This document shows, piece after piece, positions 28,363 to 38,000 of a stretch of 64,000 nucleotides of DNA (within the stretch, counting starts at the first letter, position 1; each line of letters begins with the position of its first letter). Source of the stretch: Vibrio sp. SNU_ST1. GTDB lineage: Bacteria; Pseudomonadota; Gammaproteobacteria; Enterobacterales; Vibrionaceae. The position numbers and the translations under genes were made by a program. The notes under the pieces are model-generated. The model was not told the DNA's origin. It made no database searches and worked only from the letters and a program-made list of their open reading frames with translations. The DNA is taken from NCBI RefSeq assembly GCF_030563405.1, contig NZ_CP130748.1, positions 1,054,001 through 1,118,000 on the forward strand, read 5' to 3'.

Positions 28363-28956
28363 TTAGAAAGTAAAACTCAGTCCGACATTGGCTTGGAATT
28401 GGTTCATCCAGTCGGTATCAAAGCGGATGATGCACTCTTGCCCGTTGCTTGGGATGTTACAAACACCGGAGGTGTCGTTATCGACAACGGTACCTAGCCA
28501 ACGTAGTTGTGTGTTTAACGCTAATCGGTCACTAAATTTGTACTCTAAACCACCAAAGATAGAGGTTGAGAACCCATACTTATCTTTTGCCCAGTCTACA
28601 TCGACGTAAGAAGCACCAAGGCCTAATCCCAAATAACCAGACAACACAGAAGAAGCTGGGTAGTAAATGCTACTTTGAAAGTGCAGGTATTGGATGGAGG
28701 AGCTTAGGTTGAGCGTTTCTAATTCAGAGCTTTGATTAGAATAGAAAAAGCCGATGCGTCCTTTCTCAAGTGGCGTTTCAATCGCAAAGGTGTAGTTTTC
28801 AGCCCCTTTCATGTCATAGGTTTTACCGTCCTGGTCTTCGACACTACCGCCGCCAGTATAGCCCACCATTGGGGTAATGATGATCTCCGGTGAAGCATAC
28901 ACGCTCGAAACAGAGAGAAGCGCTATCAGTGCCATCATATTTACTTTGTTATTCAT
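28363..28956 (-). CDS. Outer-membrane beta-barrel protein, hypothetical
   Basis: A 197-residue exported protein. Signal peptide NNKVNMMALIALLSVSSVYA is followed by strands typical of an 8-stranded OmpW/OmpA-like barrel (IIITPMVGYTGGGS, SIQYLHFQSSIYYP, LSGYLGLGLGASYVDV, TSIFGGLEYKFSDRLALNT) and a C-terminal LSFTF ending in Phe. A cysteine pair (GVCNIPSNGQEC) lies in a probable extracellular loop and could form a disulfide. An ATG at 28974 is in frame, but AAGGAT is spaced for 28956. Porin, adhesin or stress roles cannot be told apart. Confidence 0.8.
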   Translation of the reverse strand: MNNKVNMMALIALLSVSSVYASPEIIITPMVGYTGGGSVEDQDGKTYDMKGAENYTFAIETPLEKGRIGFFYSNQSSELETLNLSSSIQYLHFQSSIYYPASSVLSGYLGLGLGASYVDVDWAKDKYGFSTSIFGGLEYKFSDRLALNTQLRWLGTVVDNDTSGVCNIPSNGQECIIRFDTDWMNQFQANVGLSFTF

Positions 28957-29029
28957 GAGTATATCCTTATCCATACACTTACTAATTGTGATGGTTACAT
29001 CAATATTGTGCGACTAATTTCGACGATTC

Positions 29030-29058
29030 TTGAAGATACATCACACACCTGATAATAC
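29030..29058 (+). promoter_or_regulatory. Predicted promoter of the YnhF-like peptide gene
   Basis: TTGAAG (29030-29035), a 17-base spacer ending TGA, and TAATAC (29053-29058) resemble an extended -10 promoter about 40 bases before the start codon at 29102. Confidence 0.4.
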
Positions 29059-29101
29059 TTAAGTAGAGACTCGACAAATTAATAATAAGCCAGAGGTGTC
29101 T

Positions 29102-29191
29102 ATGGACCATAATCTGAAAAATGCCCTACAAATAACGGTTGTCATCTACGCAATCATTCTCTCATTTGGCTTTATTGCAATTGGTAGTTAA
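29102..29191 (+). CDS. YnhF-like small membrane protein (29 residues)
   Basis: The ORF MDHNLKNALQITVVIYAIIL continues SFGFIAIGS and stops. It has a polar N-terminus and one membrane span, with the size and shape of E. coli YnhF (29 residues). AGAGGTG stands before the ATG and a promoter is visible upstream. The next gene starts 41 bases later and could share the transcript. The YnhF assignment rests on length and pattern and is not certain. Confidence 0.6.
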   Translation: MDHNLKNALQITVVIYAIILSFGFIAIGS

Positions 29192-29232
29192 TACCATCTA
29201 TTGCGAGGCTGGGTTTTTATACTCAGGGAATA

Positions 29233-30435
29233 ATGAATAGTGGGATTATAACCAATATTGATACAGCAATAGACTTAGACTATTACGCTAAGTTTATTGC
29301 TGGAAAAACAGCACTGGTCGCCCAAGGTGGCGGACAGAGAAGTATTTTCACTTCTGGAGTGCTGGATGCCTTTCTTCTTTCTAATTTTGATCCCTTCGAC
29401 GAGTTTTTTGGTACCTCTGCCGGTGCCCTTAATTTGTGTGCTTATCTGTGCCGCGATAAAGGCCTTGGCCGTTCTTTCCTTCTCGACCTTACAACGTCAC
29501 CTGAATTCTTCAATCTCTTTTCTTATATACGACACAGAAAGAACCTTGGATTGGAATGGGCCTTAGAACAAATCATGGCTTACCCATACAAGCTTGATTT
29601 GGATTTAGGACGACAAACGTTAGGCGATCGCCATTTCTATGCAGCCGTCACGGATTCTAAAGACTTACGAGATCACTACTTCCCAGTATTGGGTGAAGAT
29701 TGGTACAAAGTGATGATTGCAACCTGTGCGATCCCTCGCTTATACAGTGATGAAATCTTTATTGGCGACAATGCTTATGTGGATGGTGGTGTATCAGCAT
29801 GTATCCCCGTTCAAGAGGCGTGGCGTAGACAAGCTCGTTCCATTGTTGTAATCCGAACTGAGCCAGCGTTAGAGGAAGAGGTCGAGGTTCAAGCTAACAG
29901 TACGGGCCCAAAAACACCCAAACCAATATCAGCCGAAGAACTGGAATGGTTCCGCGAATCTTTTGATAGTGTTCAAGGTCATTGGCAACAAAAAGTGGAA
30001 CAGTGGAAAACCGATTGGAGCTCGTTCTTTCAACAACAAATCCTCAGCTCAAAAGAACAGAAGCGTGATAGATCACATTTGGATTTGCTTAATGGTGGTC
30101 GATGGTTATTCGGGGCGGATGACATCTATAGATTAAGTCATTTAATTGGTGATAAGTTTGATTCCGGCTTAGCGGATATGCTGATGGTGCATTACCAAAC
30201 TTACTCATTGACCCAGGATTTTTTGAACTCCCCACCAGATGATGCGTTTGTCGTGCAAATTGCCCCAAGTAAACCGCTGAAATCAAGTTCATTAATGAGC
30301 AACAAAGAAGATTTACTGCACGATTACGAATTGGGCTTAGAGGCCGGTTACCGATTTGTTGAAACTTATACCTCTACGAAAAATGCCCGCAGTTCACACA
30401 TGCCACAGTTGGTAACCATTGCTGCTGAGAAGTAA
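29233..30435 (+). CDS. Patatin-like phospholipase family protein
   Basis: Predicted serine lipid acyl hydrolase. The oxyanion loop GGGQRS (residues 32-37), the nucleophile Ser62 in GTSAG, and the catalytic Asp184 in VDGGVSACIPV form the patatin Ser-Asp dyad. No signal peptide is visible, so it is probably cytosolic or injected by a secretion system not present here. Residues about 210-280 are a long charged, Trp-rich insertion not needed for the fold. It resembles YjjU-type housekeeping patatins in length (400). The substrate is unknown. Confidence 0.9.
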   Translation: MNSGIITNIDTAIDLDYYAKFIAGKTALVAQGGGQRSIFTSGVLDAFLLSNFDPFDEFFGTSAGALNLCAYLCRDKGLGRSFLLDLTTSPEFFNLFSYIRHRKNLGLEWALEQIMAYPYKLDLDLGRQTLGDRHFYAAVTDSKDLRDHYFPVLGEDWYKVMIATCAIPRLYSDEIFIGDNAYVDGGVSACIPVQEAWRRQARSIVVIRTEPALEEEVEVQANSTGPKTPKPISAEELEWFRESFDSVQGHWQQKVEQWKTDWSSFFQQQILSSKEQKRDRSHLDLLNGGRWLFGADDIYRLSHLIGDKFDSGLADMLMVHYQTYSLTQDFLNSPPDDAFVVQIAPSKPLKSSSLMSNKEDLLHDYELGLEAGYRFVETYTSTKNARSSHMPQLVTIAAEK

Positions 30436-30534
30436 TGCTTGAGGTTGATGAGTAATATTTGAAGTTGATGAATTAGCATGCTGTGAGCTGATCGTGCTGT
30501 TAAGCTGATCGTTAGTGAGTCGTGTTCTGAAATG

Positions 30535-30571
30535 AAAAAGGGTTATTGAACTTGGTTCGATAACCCTTTTT
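30535..30571. terminator. Bidirectional terminator between patatin gene and pykA
   Basis: AAAAAGGGTTAT (30535-30546) pairs with ATAACCCTTTTT (30560-30571); GAAC/GTTC can extend the stem. Confidence 0.9.
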
Positions 30572-30613
30572 TGTCTTGAGATTAGGCAAATCGTTTCGCC
30601 TTACGGGCAAACA

Positions 30614-32062
30614 TTAGGTGACAGGCAAGATTCTCATACAGTTGGTTGATCCCGCCACATCCATAATGTCGCCTTGAGTGACGATAACGAGATCGCCAAA
30701 CTTAAGATGTTCTTGCTCTTTTAGGCAGGTGAGCGTAGATAGGGCAATGTCAAAACTGTCTTTGGCTTCTGTCTCGAAGTAGATAGGTGTCACACCTCGG
30801 TACAAGGTGCAGCGATTAAGTGTTCCTTCGTTACGAGACAGCGCGTAGATAGGCATGTCAGCACTTAGGCGAGACATCATCAGTGCAGTGCGGCCTGACT
30901 CAGTGAGAGTGACTACGCCTTTAATGCCTTCCATATGGTTTGCCGAGTAGATAGTCGCCATCGAAACGGTTTCTTCTGCGGTCACAAAGGTGCGATCAAT
31001 TCGGTAATTGGATTGGTTGTTAATTCCCGCCATTTTCTCAGCACCAATACATACTTCAGCCATCGATTTTACGGTTTCGACCGGGTAATCACCTGCAGCT
31101 GTTTCACCTGAAAGCATGACCGCATCTGTTCCATCAAGCACCGCATTGGCAACGTCCATGACTTCGGCACGGGTTGGCATTGGCGCTGAAATCATCGACT
31201 CCATCATTTGGGTTGCGGTGATCACCGTTCGGTTAAGCGCTCTAGCACGGCGTATAAGCTGTTTTTGTACTCCGACCAACTCAGGGTCGCCAATTTCGAC
31301 TCCGAGGTCACCACGAGCCACCATGACCACATCTGAGGCCATTATGATGTCATCCATGTTCTCAATAGTGGCTACCGTCTCAGCTCGCTCTACTTTTGCT
31401 ACAAGGTGAGCTTCTAAACCTGCTTCTCGTGCGAGCTGACGAGCGTAGTGCATGTCTTCGCCGTTGCGTGGAAAAGACACCGCGAGGTAATCCACTTTGA
31501 TTTGTGCGGCGGTGACGATGTCGCGCTTGTCTTTTTCTGTCAGGGCTTCTGCGGAAAGGCCGCCGCCTTTCTTGTTTATGCCTTTATTATTCGAGAGAGG
31601 GCCGCCAATAATGACTTTGGTATGCACGCGACAACCTTCCACTTCGGTTACTTTTAGCTGAACACGACCATCGTCGAGCAATAGGATGTCGTTAGCTGAA
31701 ACGTCGTTAGGTAATTCTTTATAATCAAGGCCGACCGCTTGTTGGTTGCCTTCGCCTAAACCTAGGCTACTGTCGAGAGTAAATTGGTCACCAACGGCAA
31801 GTTGGATTTTGCCATCTTTGAATGTTGACACTCGAATCTTGGGACCTTGTAAGTCACCGAGAATAGCGATCTGAGTACCAAGTCTTTTGGCTATTGCTCG
31901 GACATTTTCTGCACGTTGTATATGGTCGTCGCTAGTGCCGTGAGAGAAGTTCATACGGACGACATTGGCACCGGCTTTGATGATCTCTTCAAGCACGTTA
32001 CCTTTATCAGTAGAAGGACCTAGCGTTGTGACGATTTTCGTTTTTCTTAATTCGGCTGTCAT
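30614..32062 (-). CDS. pykA: Pyruvate kinase II
   Basis: Last step of glycolysis, phosphoenolpyruvate plus ADP to pyruvate plus ATP. The 482 residues begin [17 protein letters not shown] and contain the PK signature [16 protein letters not shown], the K-E active site in [10 protein letters not shown], the [12 protein letters not shown] metal site and [11 protein letters not shown]. Sequence and length follow E. coli PykA (AMP-activated type) rather than PykF. It is divergent from mlc. Confidence 0.95.
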   Translation of the reverse strand: MTAELRKTKIVTTLGPSTDKGNVLEEIIKAGANVVRMNFSHGTSDDHIQRAENVRAIAKRLGTQIAILGDLQGPKIRVSTFKDGKIQLAVGDQFTLDSSLGLGEGNQQAVGLDYKELPNDVSANDILLLDDGRVQLKVTEVEGCRVHTKVIIGGPLSNNKGINKKGGGLSAEALTEKDKRDIVTAAQIKVDYLAVSFPRNGEDMHYARQLAREAGLEAHLVAKVERAETVATIENMDDIIMASDVVMVARGDLGVEIGDPELVGVQKQLIRRARALNRTVITATQMMESMISAPMPTRAEVMDVANAVLDGTDAVMLSGETAAGDYPVETVKSMAEVCIGAEKMAGINNQSNYRIDRTFVTAEETVSMATIYSANHMEGIKGVVTLTESGRTALMMSRLSADMPIYALSRNEGTLNRCTLYRGVTPIYFETEAKDSFDIALSTLTCLKEQEHLKFGDLVIVTQGDIMDVAGSTNCMRILPVT

Positions 32063-32381
32063 GAATACTCCTAGAGTGAGGCCAAGTAATCTTTTAAAAG
32101 ACTGAATTAAGTATATGCATTAATTGATTATTTATTGGGAGCTATGAGGATATTTCTTTATTTGTATCTAATTATTGAATTCAGGGCTCAATAACGATGT
32201 TTCATTAAGAAAATTAAGTCTCAATTTATCGATGTAGGTACTAATTTTTCTCGAACTATTTGACTAGATACACAAAGATTCATGTATATACGTGATACGG
32301 GTCACGGCGATATACCAAGTGACTTCACAATTACTTCGCAAAGTAAAAAAATTACCGTGTTGATGATTTCTGGAGCGTAAA
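32063..32381. other. Divergent control region between pykA and mlc
   Basis: 319 AT-rich bases with no gene. A TTGACT at 32260-32265 could be a -35 box for mlc with a weak TATATA 19 bases on. No clear ROK-type operator was seen, so autoregulation of mlc here is unsupported. Confidence 0.4.
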
Positions 32382-33599
32382 ATGTACATGGCTCAACCGG
32401 GCCATATTGATCATATCAAACAGGTCAATGCTGGTCGTGTATATAAACTAATTGACCTTAAAGGTCCTATTTCTCGTATCGATCTGTCCAAGCAAAGTGA
32501 GTTGGCCCCGGCGAGTATTACTAAAATTACCCGTGAACTCATTGAAGCTCACCTTATTCACGAAACGACGGTTCAAGAAGCCACGACTCGTGGGCGTCCT
32601 GCTGTCGGTCTGCAAACCAATAATGAAGGTTGGCAGTTTCTGTCGATGCGTCTTGGTCGTGGGTATCTCACTATCGCGCTTCATGAATTGGGCGGCGATG
32701 TTCTTATCGATACCAAGATTGATATTCATGAACGTGACCAAGACGATGTACTTGCGCGTCTTCTGCATGAAATTGATGAGTTTTTCCAAACTTATGCCGA
32801 GCAACTCGATAGGGTAACAAGTATTGCGGTTACGCTACCGGGGCTTGTAAACTCTGAGCAGGGAATTGTGTTGCAGATGCCACACTACAACGTTAAAAAT
32901 TTAGCGTTGGGTCCTGAGATCTACAAAGAAACAGGTCTACCTGTCTTTATTGCCAATGATACCCGAGCGTGGGCATTAGCAGAGAAGCTGTTTGGTCACT
33001 CTCAAGATAATGATAATTCCGTTCTTATCTCGATTCACCACGGTGTAGGCGCTGGGATCATTCTCGACGGCCGAGTTTTGCAAGGTCGCCACGGCAACAT
33101 CGGTGAGCTGGGTCATATTCAGATCGATAAACAAGGCAAGCTTTGTCATTGTGGTAATCGAGGCTGTTTAGAAACGGTTGCTAGTTCACAGGCTCTCCGT
33201 GAGCAAGTCAAAGAACGACTGGGCAATGGTGAAGCATCATCACTAACGGCGTTTGAAGATGTCACAATTGAACAGATCTGCGCTGCTGCTGCTGATGGTG
33301 ATCCACTGGCTGTTGAAGTGATTGAACAGTTAGGTCGTTACTTAGGTGCCGCGATAGCGATTGTGATCAATCTTTTCAATCCTGAGAAAATCTTGATAGG
33401 TGGTGTTATCAACCAGGCTAAAAGCGTGTTGTATCCTGCGATTCAAAAGTGTATCGAAGAGCAGAGTTTATCGGTTTACCATCAAGATTTAGAGCTGGTG
33501 GAATCTCGATTCTATAAACAAGCAACCATGCCAGGTGCTGCGCTTGTTAAACAAGCTTTATATGATGGCCAATTGTTAATGAAAGTGATTGAAGGCTAA
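32382..33599 (+). CDS. mlc: Transcriptional repressor Mlc (ROK family)
   Basis: Glucose-responsive repressor of PTS genes. The N-terminus, MAQPGHIDHIKQVNAGRVYK, and the winged helix (SRIDLSKQSELAPASITKIT) are strikingly like E. coli Mlc, which binds unphosphorylated PtsG at the membrane and so leaves DNA during glucose uptake. The ROK fold follows, with VGAGIILDGRVL, the zinc site CHCGNRGC (Cys255, Cys257, Cys262) and a hydrophobic C-terminal helix (ALVKQALYDGQLLMKVIEG) like that used by Mlc to reach the membrane. The 405 residues match E. coli Mlc (406). ptsG with a candidate operator is also in this window. Confidence 0.93.
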   Translation: MYMAQPGHIDHIKQVNAGRVYKLIDLKGPISRIDLSKQSELAPASITKITRELIEAHLIHETTVQEATTRGRPAVGLQTNNEGWQFLSMRLGRGYLTIALHELGGDVLIDTKIDIHERDQDDVLARLLHEIDEFFQTYAEQLDRVTSIAVTLPGLVNSEQGIVLQMPHYNVKNLALGPEIYKETGLPVFIANDTRAWALAEKLFGHSQDNDNSVLISIHHGVGAGIILDGRVLQGRHGNIGELGHIQIDKQGKLCHCGNRGCLETVASSQALREQVKERLGNGEASSLTAFEDVTIEQICAAAADGDPLAVEVIEQLGRYLGAAIAIVINLFNPEKILIGGVINQAKSVLYPAIQKCIEEQSLSVYHQDLELVESRFYKQATMPGAALVKQALYDGQLLMKVIEG

Positions 33600-33643
33600 T
33601 CCTTTTTTATCGTTTTTATCCTTCCTTGAACCCTTTCCATGCA

Positions 33644-33684
33644 CTTAAACTATGTATAACAACATTTGTTGTACTTAGTTTAAG
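33644..33684. repeat. 41-bp near-perfect palindrome between mlc and cheV
   Basis: Two 19-base arms (33644-33662 and 33666-33684) around CAT are complementary except at two internal positions: CTTAAACTA-T-GTA-T-AACAA against TTGTT-G-TAC-T-TAGTTTAAG. No T-tract follows, so it is not an ordinary terminator. It could be a protein-binding site for cheV control or a stable mRNA end. Confidence 0.8.
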
Positions 33685-33765
33685 CATCTGTGTATTTGCA
33701 CTTTGCTTTAACCTATCGATTTAGGCTATTGTAGCCACAGTTATTATTTGTCACTAAGGTGTTGT

Positions 33766-34707
33766 ATGTCTGGCGTTTTAAATTCTGTTGATCAGAGAAC
33801 TAAACTCGTCGGTGAAAACCGTCTGGAACTCTTGTTATTCAGCTTAAATAGTCGCCAACTATTTGCGATTAACGTATTTAAAGTTAAAGAAGTCTTAAAA
33901 GTGCCTGTACTCACTCGCTTGCCAGGCTCTCACCATCACATTACGGGTGTTGCTTCTTTACGTGGTGAATCTGTACCTGTGATTGACTTACGCAGTGCGA
34001 TTGGTTTCCCACCATCACGTGATGAGACTCAAGAAAACAACTTGATCATTACCGAATACAACCGAACCGTACAAGGCTTCTTGGTTGGACAAGTTCGCAA
34101 TATCGTGAATACGACATGGACAGAAATCCAACCACCACCAAAGACTACGGGTCGAGCAAATTACTTAACTGCTATCACGCATATCCAAGAAGAAGAGCAG
34201 CACAAAATCGTTGAGATCATCGATGTTGAAAAGGTGTTAGCGGAGATCATCGACTACGATGTGTCGATTTCTGACGGTGTTCTAGATCAGCAGTTAGCGA
34301 ATGAAATGGTTGGCCGTAATGTGCTTATCGTGGATGATTCTTCAACAGCACGCAACCAGATCAAAGGCACCTTGTCGCAACTTGGTTTGAACATTATTGA
34401 ATGTTGTGACGGCTTAGAAGCACTGACTTTACTTAAGAAGTGGTGTGATGAAGGTAAAGACATCAATCAAGAAATATTATTGATGATCACCGATGCCGAA
34501 ATGCCAGAAATGGATGGCTACAAACTGACTCATGAAGTTCGAACTGATCCTCGAATGCATGACTTGTTTATTACGCTAAATACTTCATTAAGTGGTAGTT
34601 TCAATGAAGCCATGGTTGAGAAAGTAGGGTGTAATCGCTTTATTTCTAAATTCCAACCAGACCTCTTAGTTGAAGTGACTCAAGAGCGAATGCGTCAGAT
34701 TTTATAA
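33766..34707 (+). CDS. cheV: Chemotaxis coupling protein CheV
   Basis: Adaptor linking chemoreceptors to CheA. A CheW-like domain (residues ~15-155: FAINVFKVKEVLKVP, GVASLRGESVPVIDL) is fused to a response-regulator receiver domain with its acidic pocket (IVDDS) and the phospho-accepting Asp243 in MITDAEMPEMDGY. The frame is open further upstream, but AAGGTG supports ATG 33766, giving 313 residues. Vibrios carry several cheV copies away from the main che operon; this is one of them. No other chemotaxis gene is nearby. Confidence 0.93.
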   Translation: MSGVLNSVDQRTKLVGENRLELLLFSLNSRQLFAINVFKVKEVLKVPVLTRLPGSHHHITGVASLRGESVPVIDLRSAIGFPPSRDETQENNLIITEYNRTVQGFLVGQVRNIVNTTWTEIQPPPKTTGRANYLTAITHIQEEEQHKIVEIIDVEKVLAEIIDYDVSISDGVLDQQLANEMVGRNVLIVDDSSTARNQIKGTLSQLGLNIIECCDGLEALTLLKKWCDEGKDINQEILLMITDAEMPEMDGYKLTHEVRTDPRMHDLFITLNTSLSGSFNEAMVEKVGCNRFISKFQPDLLVEVTQERMRQIL

Positions 34708-34734
34708 TTGATGCAGCTGTACGGTTTGTTTCGA

Positions 34735-34763
34735 ATGACCTTGGCGAAAACGTTTGCTATTAT
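34735..34763 (+). promoter_or_regulatory. Predicted promoter after cheV
   Basis: ATGACC (34735-34740), a 17-base spacer ending TGC, and TATTAT (34758-34763) make an extended -10 promoter. It lies 28 bases after the cheV stop and points into a gene-free stretch. Confidence 0.5.
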
Positions 34764-34843
34764 TTGATGTTGCATGTTTTTTAACAAAATATGCTCAACT
34801 ACTAACGTAACTTTTCACGCACAATCTAAGGTAGTTCCTCTGA

Positions 34844-34939
34844 ATGATATGGTTAACGTCTAAAGTCGTCATGACTTTGAGCTTATTACTGTATAGGGAA
34901 TTTAAGAAAAGACGTACGGAAGCGGACGTTGAGGTATAA
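34844..34939 (+). CDS. Possible 31-residue membrane micro-protein
   Basis: The ORF MIWLTSKVVMTLSLLLYREF continues KKRRTEADVEV. A hydrophobic N-terminal half followed by a KKRR stop-transfer-like stretch and an acidic tail gives it the look of a small membrane protein. A weak AAGG lies 11 bases before the ATG. Conservation is unknown, so the call is speculative. Confidence 0.25.
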   Translation: MIWLTSKVVMTLSLLLYREFKKRRTEADVEV

Positions 34940-34956
34940 CTCAACAACTTGAATTT

Positions 34957-34982
34957 AAGGGAAGCGGATGCTTCCCTTTTTC
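34957..34982 (+). terminator. Terminator after the cheV-downstream unit
   Basis: AAGGGAAGC (34957-34965), loop GGAT and GCTTCCCTT (34970-34978) are followed by TTTTC. Confidence 0.88.
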
Positions 34983-35016
34983 GTTTCTAGCGTTTCTTGG
35001 AGGGCAACTTGATTCG

Positions 35017-38000
35017 TTAATGAAAATCTCGGGATTTGGTGTTCAAACCAATAATTTCATCGGTAATATCGATGAGTTTACCCGCTATAACATGCACAAC
35101 TTCGCCTTCCTTTTCTAATATTCCTTGTACTTTTAACGCTTTGGCTGTCAGATAAGCTTGCTGTTGAGCGCGCGCGGTTGCTCCCCATACCACGACATTA
35201 ATATTGCCCGTGTTATCCTCTAATGTGACAAAGGTAACACCTGCCGCGGTTCCGGGCGATTGCTTGCCTGTGACCAATCCAACAACCGTGACCATAGATT
35301 TGTGTCTTTGTTGTTTCAAGTCTTTCATATGGGTGAACCGACCAAGTCGGTTAGCTTCTTCTAGCAAAGTGATTGGGTGCTTATTCAATGAAATTCCGAC
35401 ACTGGTGAAGTCTTCGAGTAGATCTTGCATCTCATTGGGTTTGTGCAGTGCATGTTCGTCATGTCCATCCCCAGCATCGTCATAGATTTGGCTAAACAGA
35501 GGTAAATCAGAAGCGGAGTCCATGATCGCCCAGCGAGTCTGGAAGCGGTCTCCCGATACGTTATGTAGCGCATTGGCCGATGCCAGTAGCTCGATATCTT
35601 TCTTATTCATCGATAACTGTTTCACCTGGCTAGGATGGCGATAACCGGATTGTGGACGATTGGCGAGCACACTTTGAATCCCATGTTCGCTGAATCCTTT
35701 GATTTGTCGCAGCCCTAAGCGAATCGCTAAACCATTCTGATGTTCAACGACTATGTGGCTGTCTTGTGAGGCGTTCACACATACCGGAAGAACTACCACA
35801 TTGTGTCGTTGTGCGTCTTGTACCAACTGTGATGGGCTATAAAACCCCATAGGTTGGCTATTGAGCAAGGAAGCATAGAAGCATTCTGGGTAGTAGCATT
35901 TCAACCAAGCTGAGCAATAGGCTAGCACCGCAAACGAAGCGGAGTGGCTTTCAGGAAAACCGTATTCACCAAAACCGCATATCTGTTTAAAGATCTGTTC
36001 GGCAAACTCTGTCTCATAACCGCGTTTTTGCATGCCTTCGATGAGCTTGTTTTTAAACTTAAAGACGTTGCCATTTTTTTTCCAATCGGCCATCGCACGT
36101 CTGAGCTGATCCGCCTCTCCACCTGTGAATCCTGCAGCCACCATCGCGAGTTTAATCACTTGCTCTTGGAATATCGGTACACCCAAGGTGCGCGACAGTA
36201 CAGATTCCACGTCTTTAGATGGATAATTGATTGGCTCAATGCCATCTCGACGCTTGAGAAACGGATGCACCATATCGCCCTGAATAGGACCTGGACGAAC
36301 GATAGCGATTTGAATCACCAAGTCGTAATAAGTATTCGGCTTAAGCCTTGGCAGCATGCTCATTTGCGCACGTGACTCAATTTGGAATATCCCGACCGTA
36401 TCTGCTCGCTGAATCATGCCGTAAACCTGAGGATCGTCCTTAAGGCGAGTGATCTCAGCAATGGTCAGTGATCGCCCGTGAATGCGTTTGATTAGGTCGA
36501 AACATTTACGAATCGCAGAGAGCATACCCAGTGCAAGCACATCGACTTTAAGCAGCCCCAAGGTTTCAAGGTCATCCTTATCCCATTGAATTATGGTTCG
36601 TTCGTGCATAGCGGCATTCTCGACGGGAACCAATTCATACAAAGGGCCAGAAGAGATCACAAAGCCACCAACGTGCTGAGACAGGTGGCGTGGAAAGCCG
36701 ATGATTTCATTCACCAAATGGATAAACTGCTGACCCTTTAAAGAGTCAGGTTGCAGTCCTAATTGGGTTAATTGTGCTTGCCAACCTAAGCTTTTATCTC
36801 TGCGATTAGTGTTTTTAATGAAGTAATCAAGTTGAGTTTCTTGTAGCCCCAATGCTTTACCGACATCTCTAACCGCACTTTTAAAGCGATAAGAAATGAC
36901 CGTAGCAGCAAGCGCAGCCCGTTCTCTACCGTATTTTTTGTAGATGTATTGGATGACTTCTTCACGGCGTTCGTGTTCAAAGTCGACATCAATATCAGGC
37001 GGCTCATCACGCTCTTTACTGATGAAGCGCTCAAACAGCACTGAGATTTGTCTTGGGTCGACAGAGGTGATTTCTAAGCAGTAACAAACAACGGAATTAG
37101 CCGCTGATCCTCGACCTTGATAAAGAATGCCTTGGCTTTTCGCAAACATGACGATGTCGTGAATGGTGAGAAAAAAGAAAGGGTAGTCGAGCTCGCCAAT
37201 CAGCCCCAGTTCTTTATCTATGATTTGTTGAATGTCATTAGGCACGCCTTGCGGGAAGCGAGTTCGTTTTCCTTTCTCGACTAACATGCGTAGATAGCTC
37301 ATGGGTGTCTCACCTTGAGGAATCAGTTCACTGGGGTATTCGTATCGCAAGCTATCTAAATCAAATTCACACAGCTCAGCGATACGATTGCTCTCTTCTA
37401 GCCACTCAGTTTTGAATATATGAGAGAGCTTATTGATACTCCGTAAACAGCGCTCGGCATTAGCGAGTAAGTGACTGCCCACTTCGGTAATGGGCTGTTG
37501 GTACTTTATTGCAGTGAGTGAGTGCTGTAAGGGTAAGCGGTTCGCATTGTGCATCAGCACGCCACCACAAGCTGTAATCGGCAGTTGGTGATGTTGTGAC
37601 AGCTCAACGCAGTAATCTGTGTATTGCTGGTCGGTTTGCTTTAGGTGTCGTTGTAAGCCGATCCAAAGCCGACCTGAATGGTGCTGGGAGAGCCATTGCC
37701 CCCAGTGCGCGTCTTCATTTTTCTGTTGAGGAAACCAAAGAATGAAGCAGTGTTTAGCCGACATGATATCCCACTCAGAGAGCTGATAATGTCCTTTGCT
37801 ACTACGACGTCTCGCATTGGTAATAATACGACACAGCTCGGCATAGGCCTTTCTATTCGGACATAACAAGACAACTTGGCACTCTTCATTTAACCAAAAC
37901 ATGCTTCCGACAATTTGCTTGAGCGACAGTTTATGTTGCTTGATTGCTGAGTGAACCTTAACGATGCCCGCGACTGAGCACTCATCAGTAACCGCGAGTG

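Larger units (their letters stand above)
34770..34982 (+). ncRNA. Candidate small RNA or short mRNA
   Basis: A promoter near 34760 and a strong terminator at 34957-34982 define a ~210-base transcript in otherwise unexplained DNA. An extra stem GTTGAG/CTCAAC lies at 34928-34945. It may be a regulatory RNA, or an mRNA for the 31-residue ORF listed below. It matches no RNA family I can name. Confidence 0.35.

Noticed and set aside
33601-33640. A terminator for mlc before the 33644-33684 palindrome
   Set aside because: The T-runs at 33604-33620 are not preceded by a stem, and the palindrome lacks a following T-tract.
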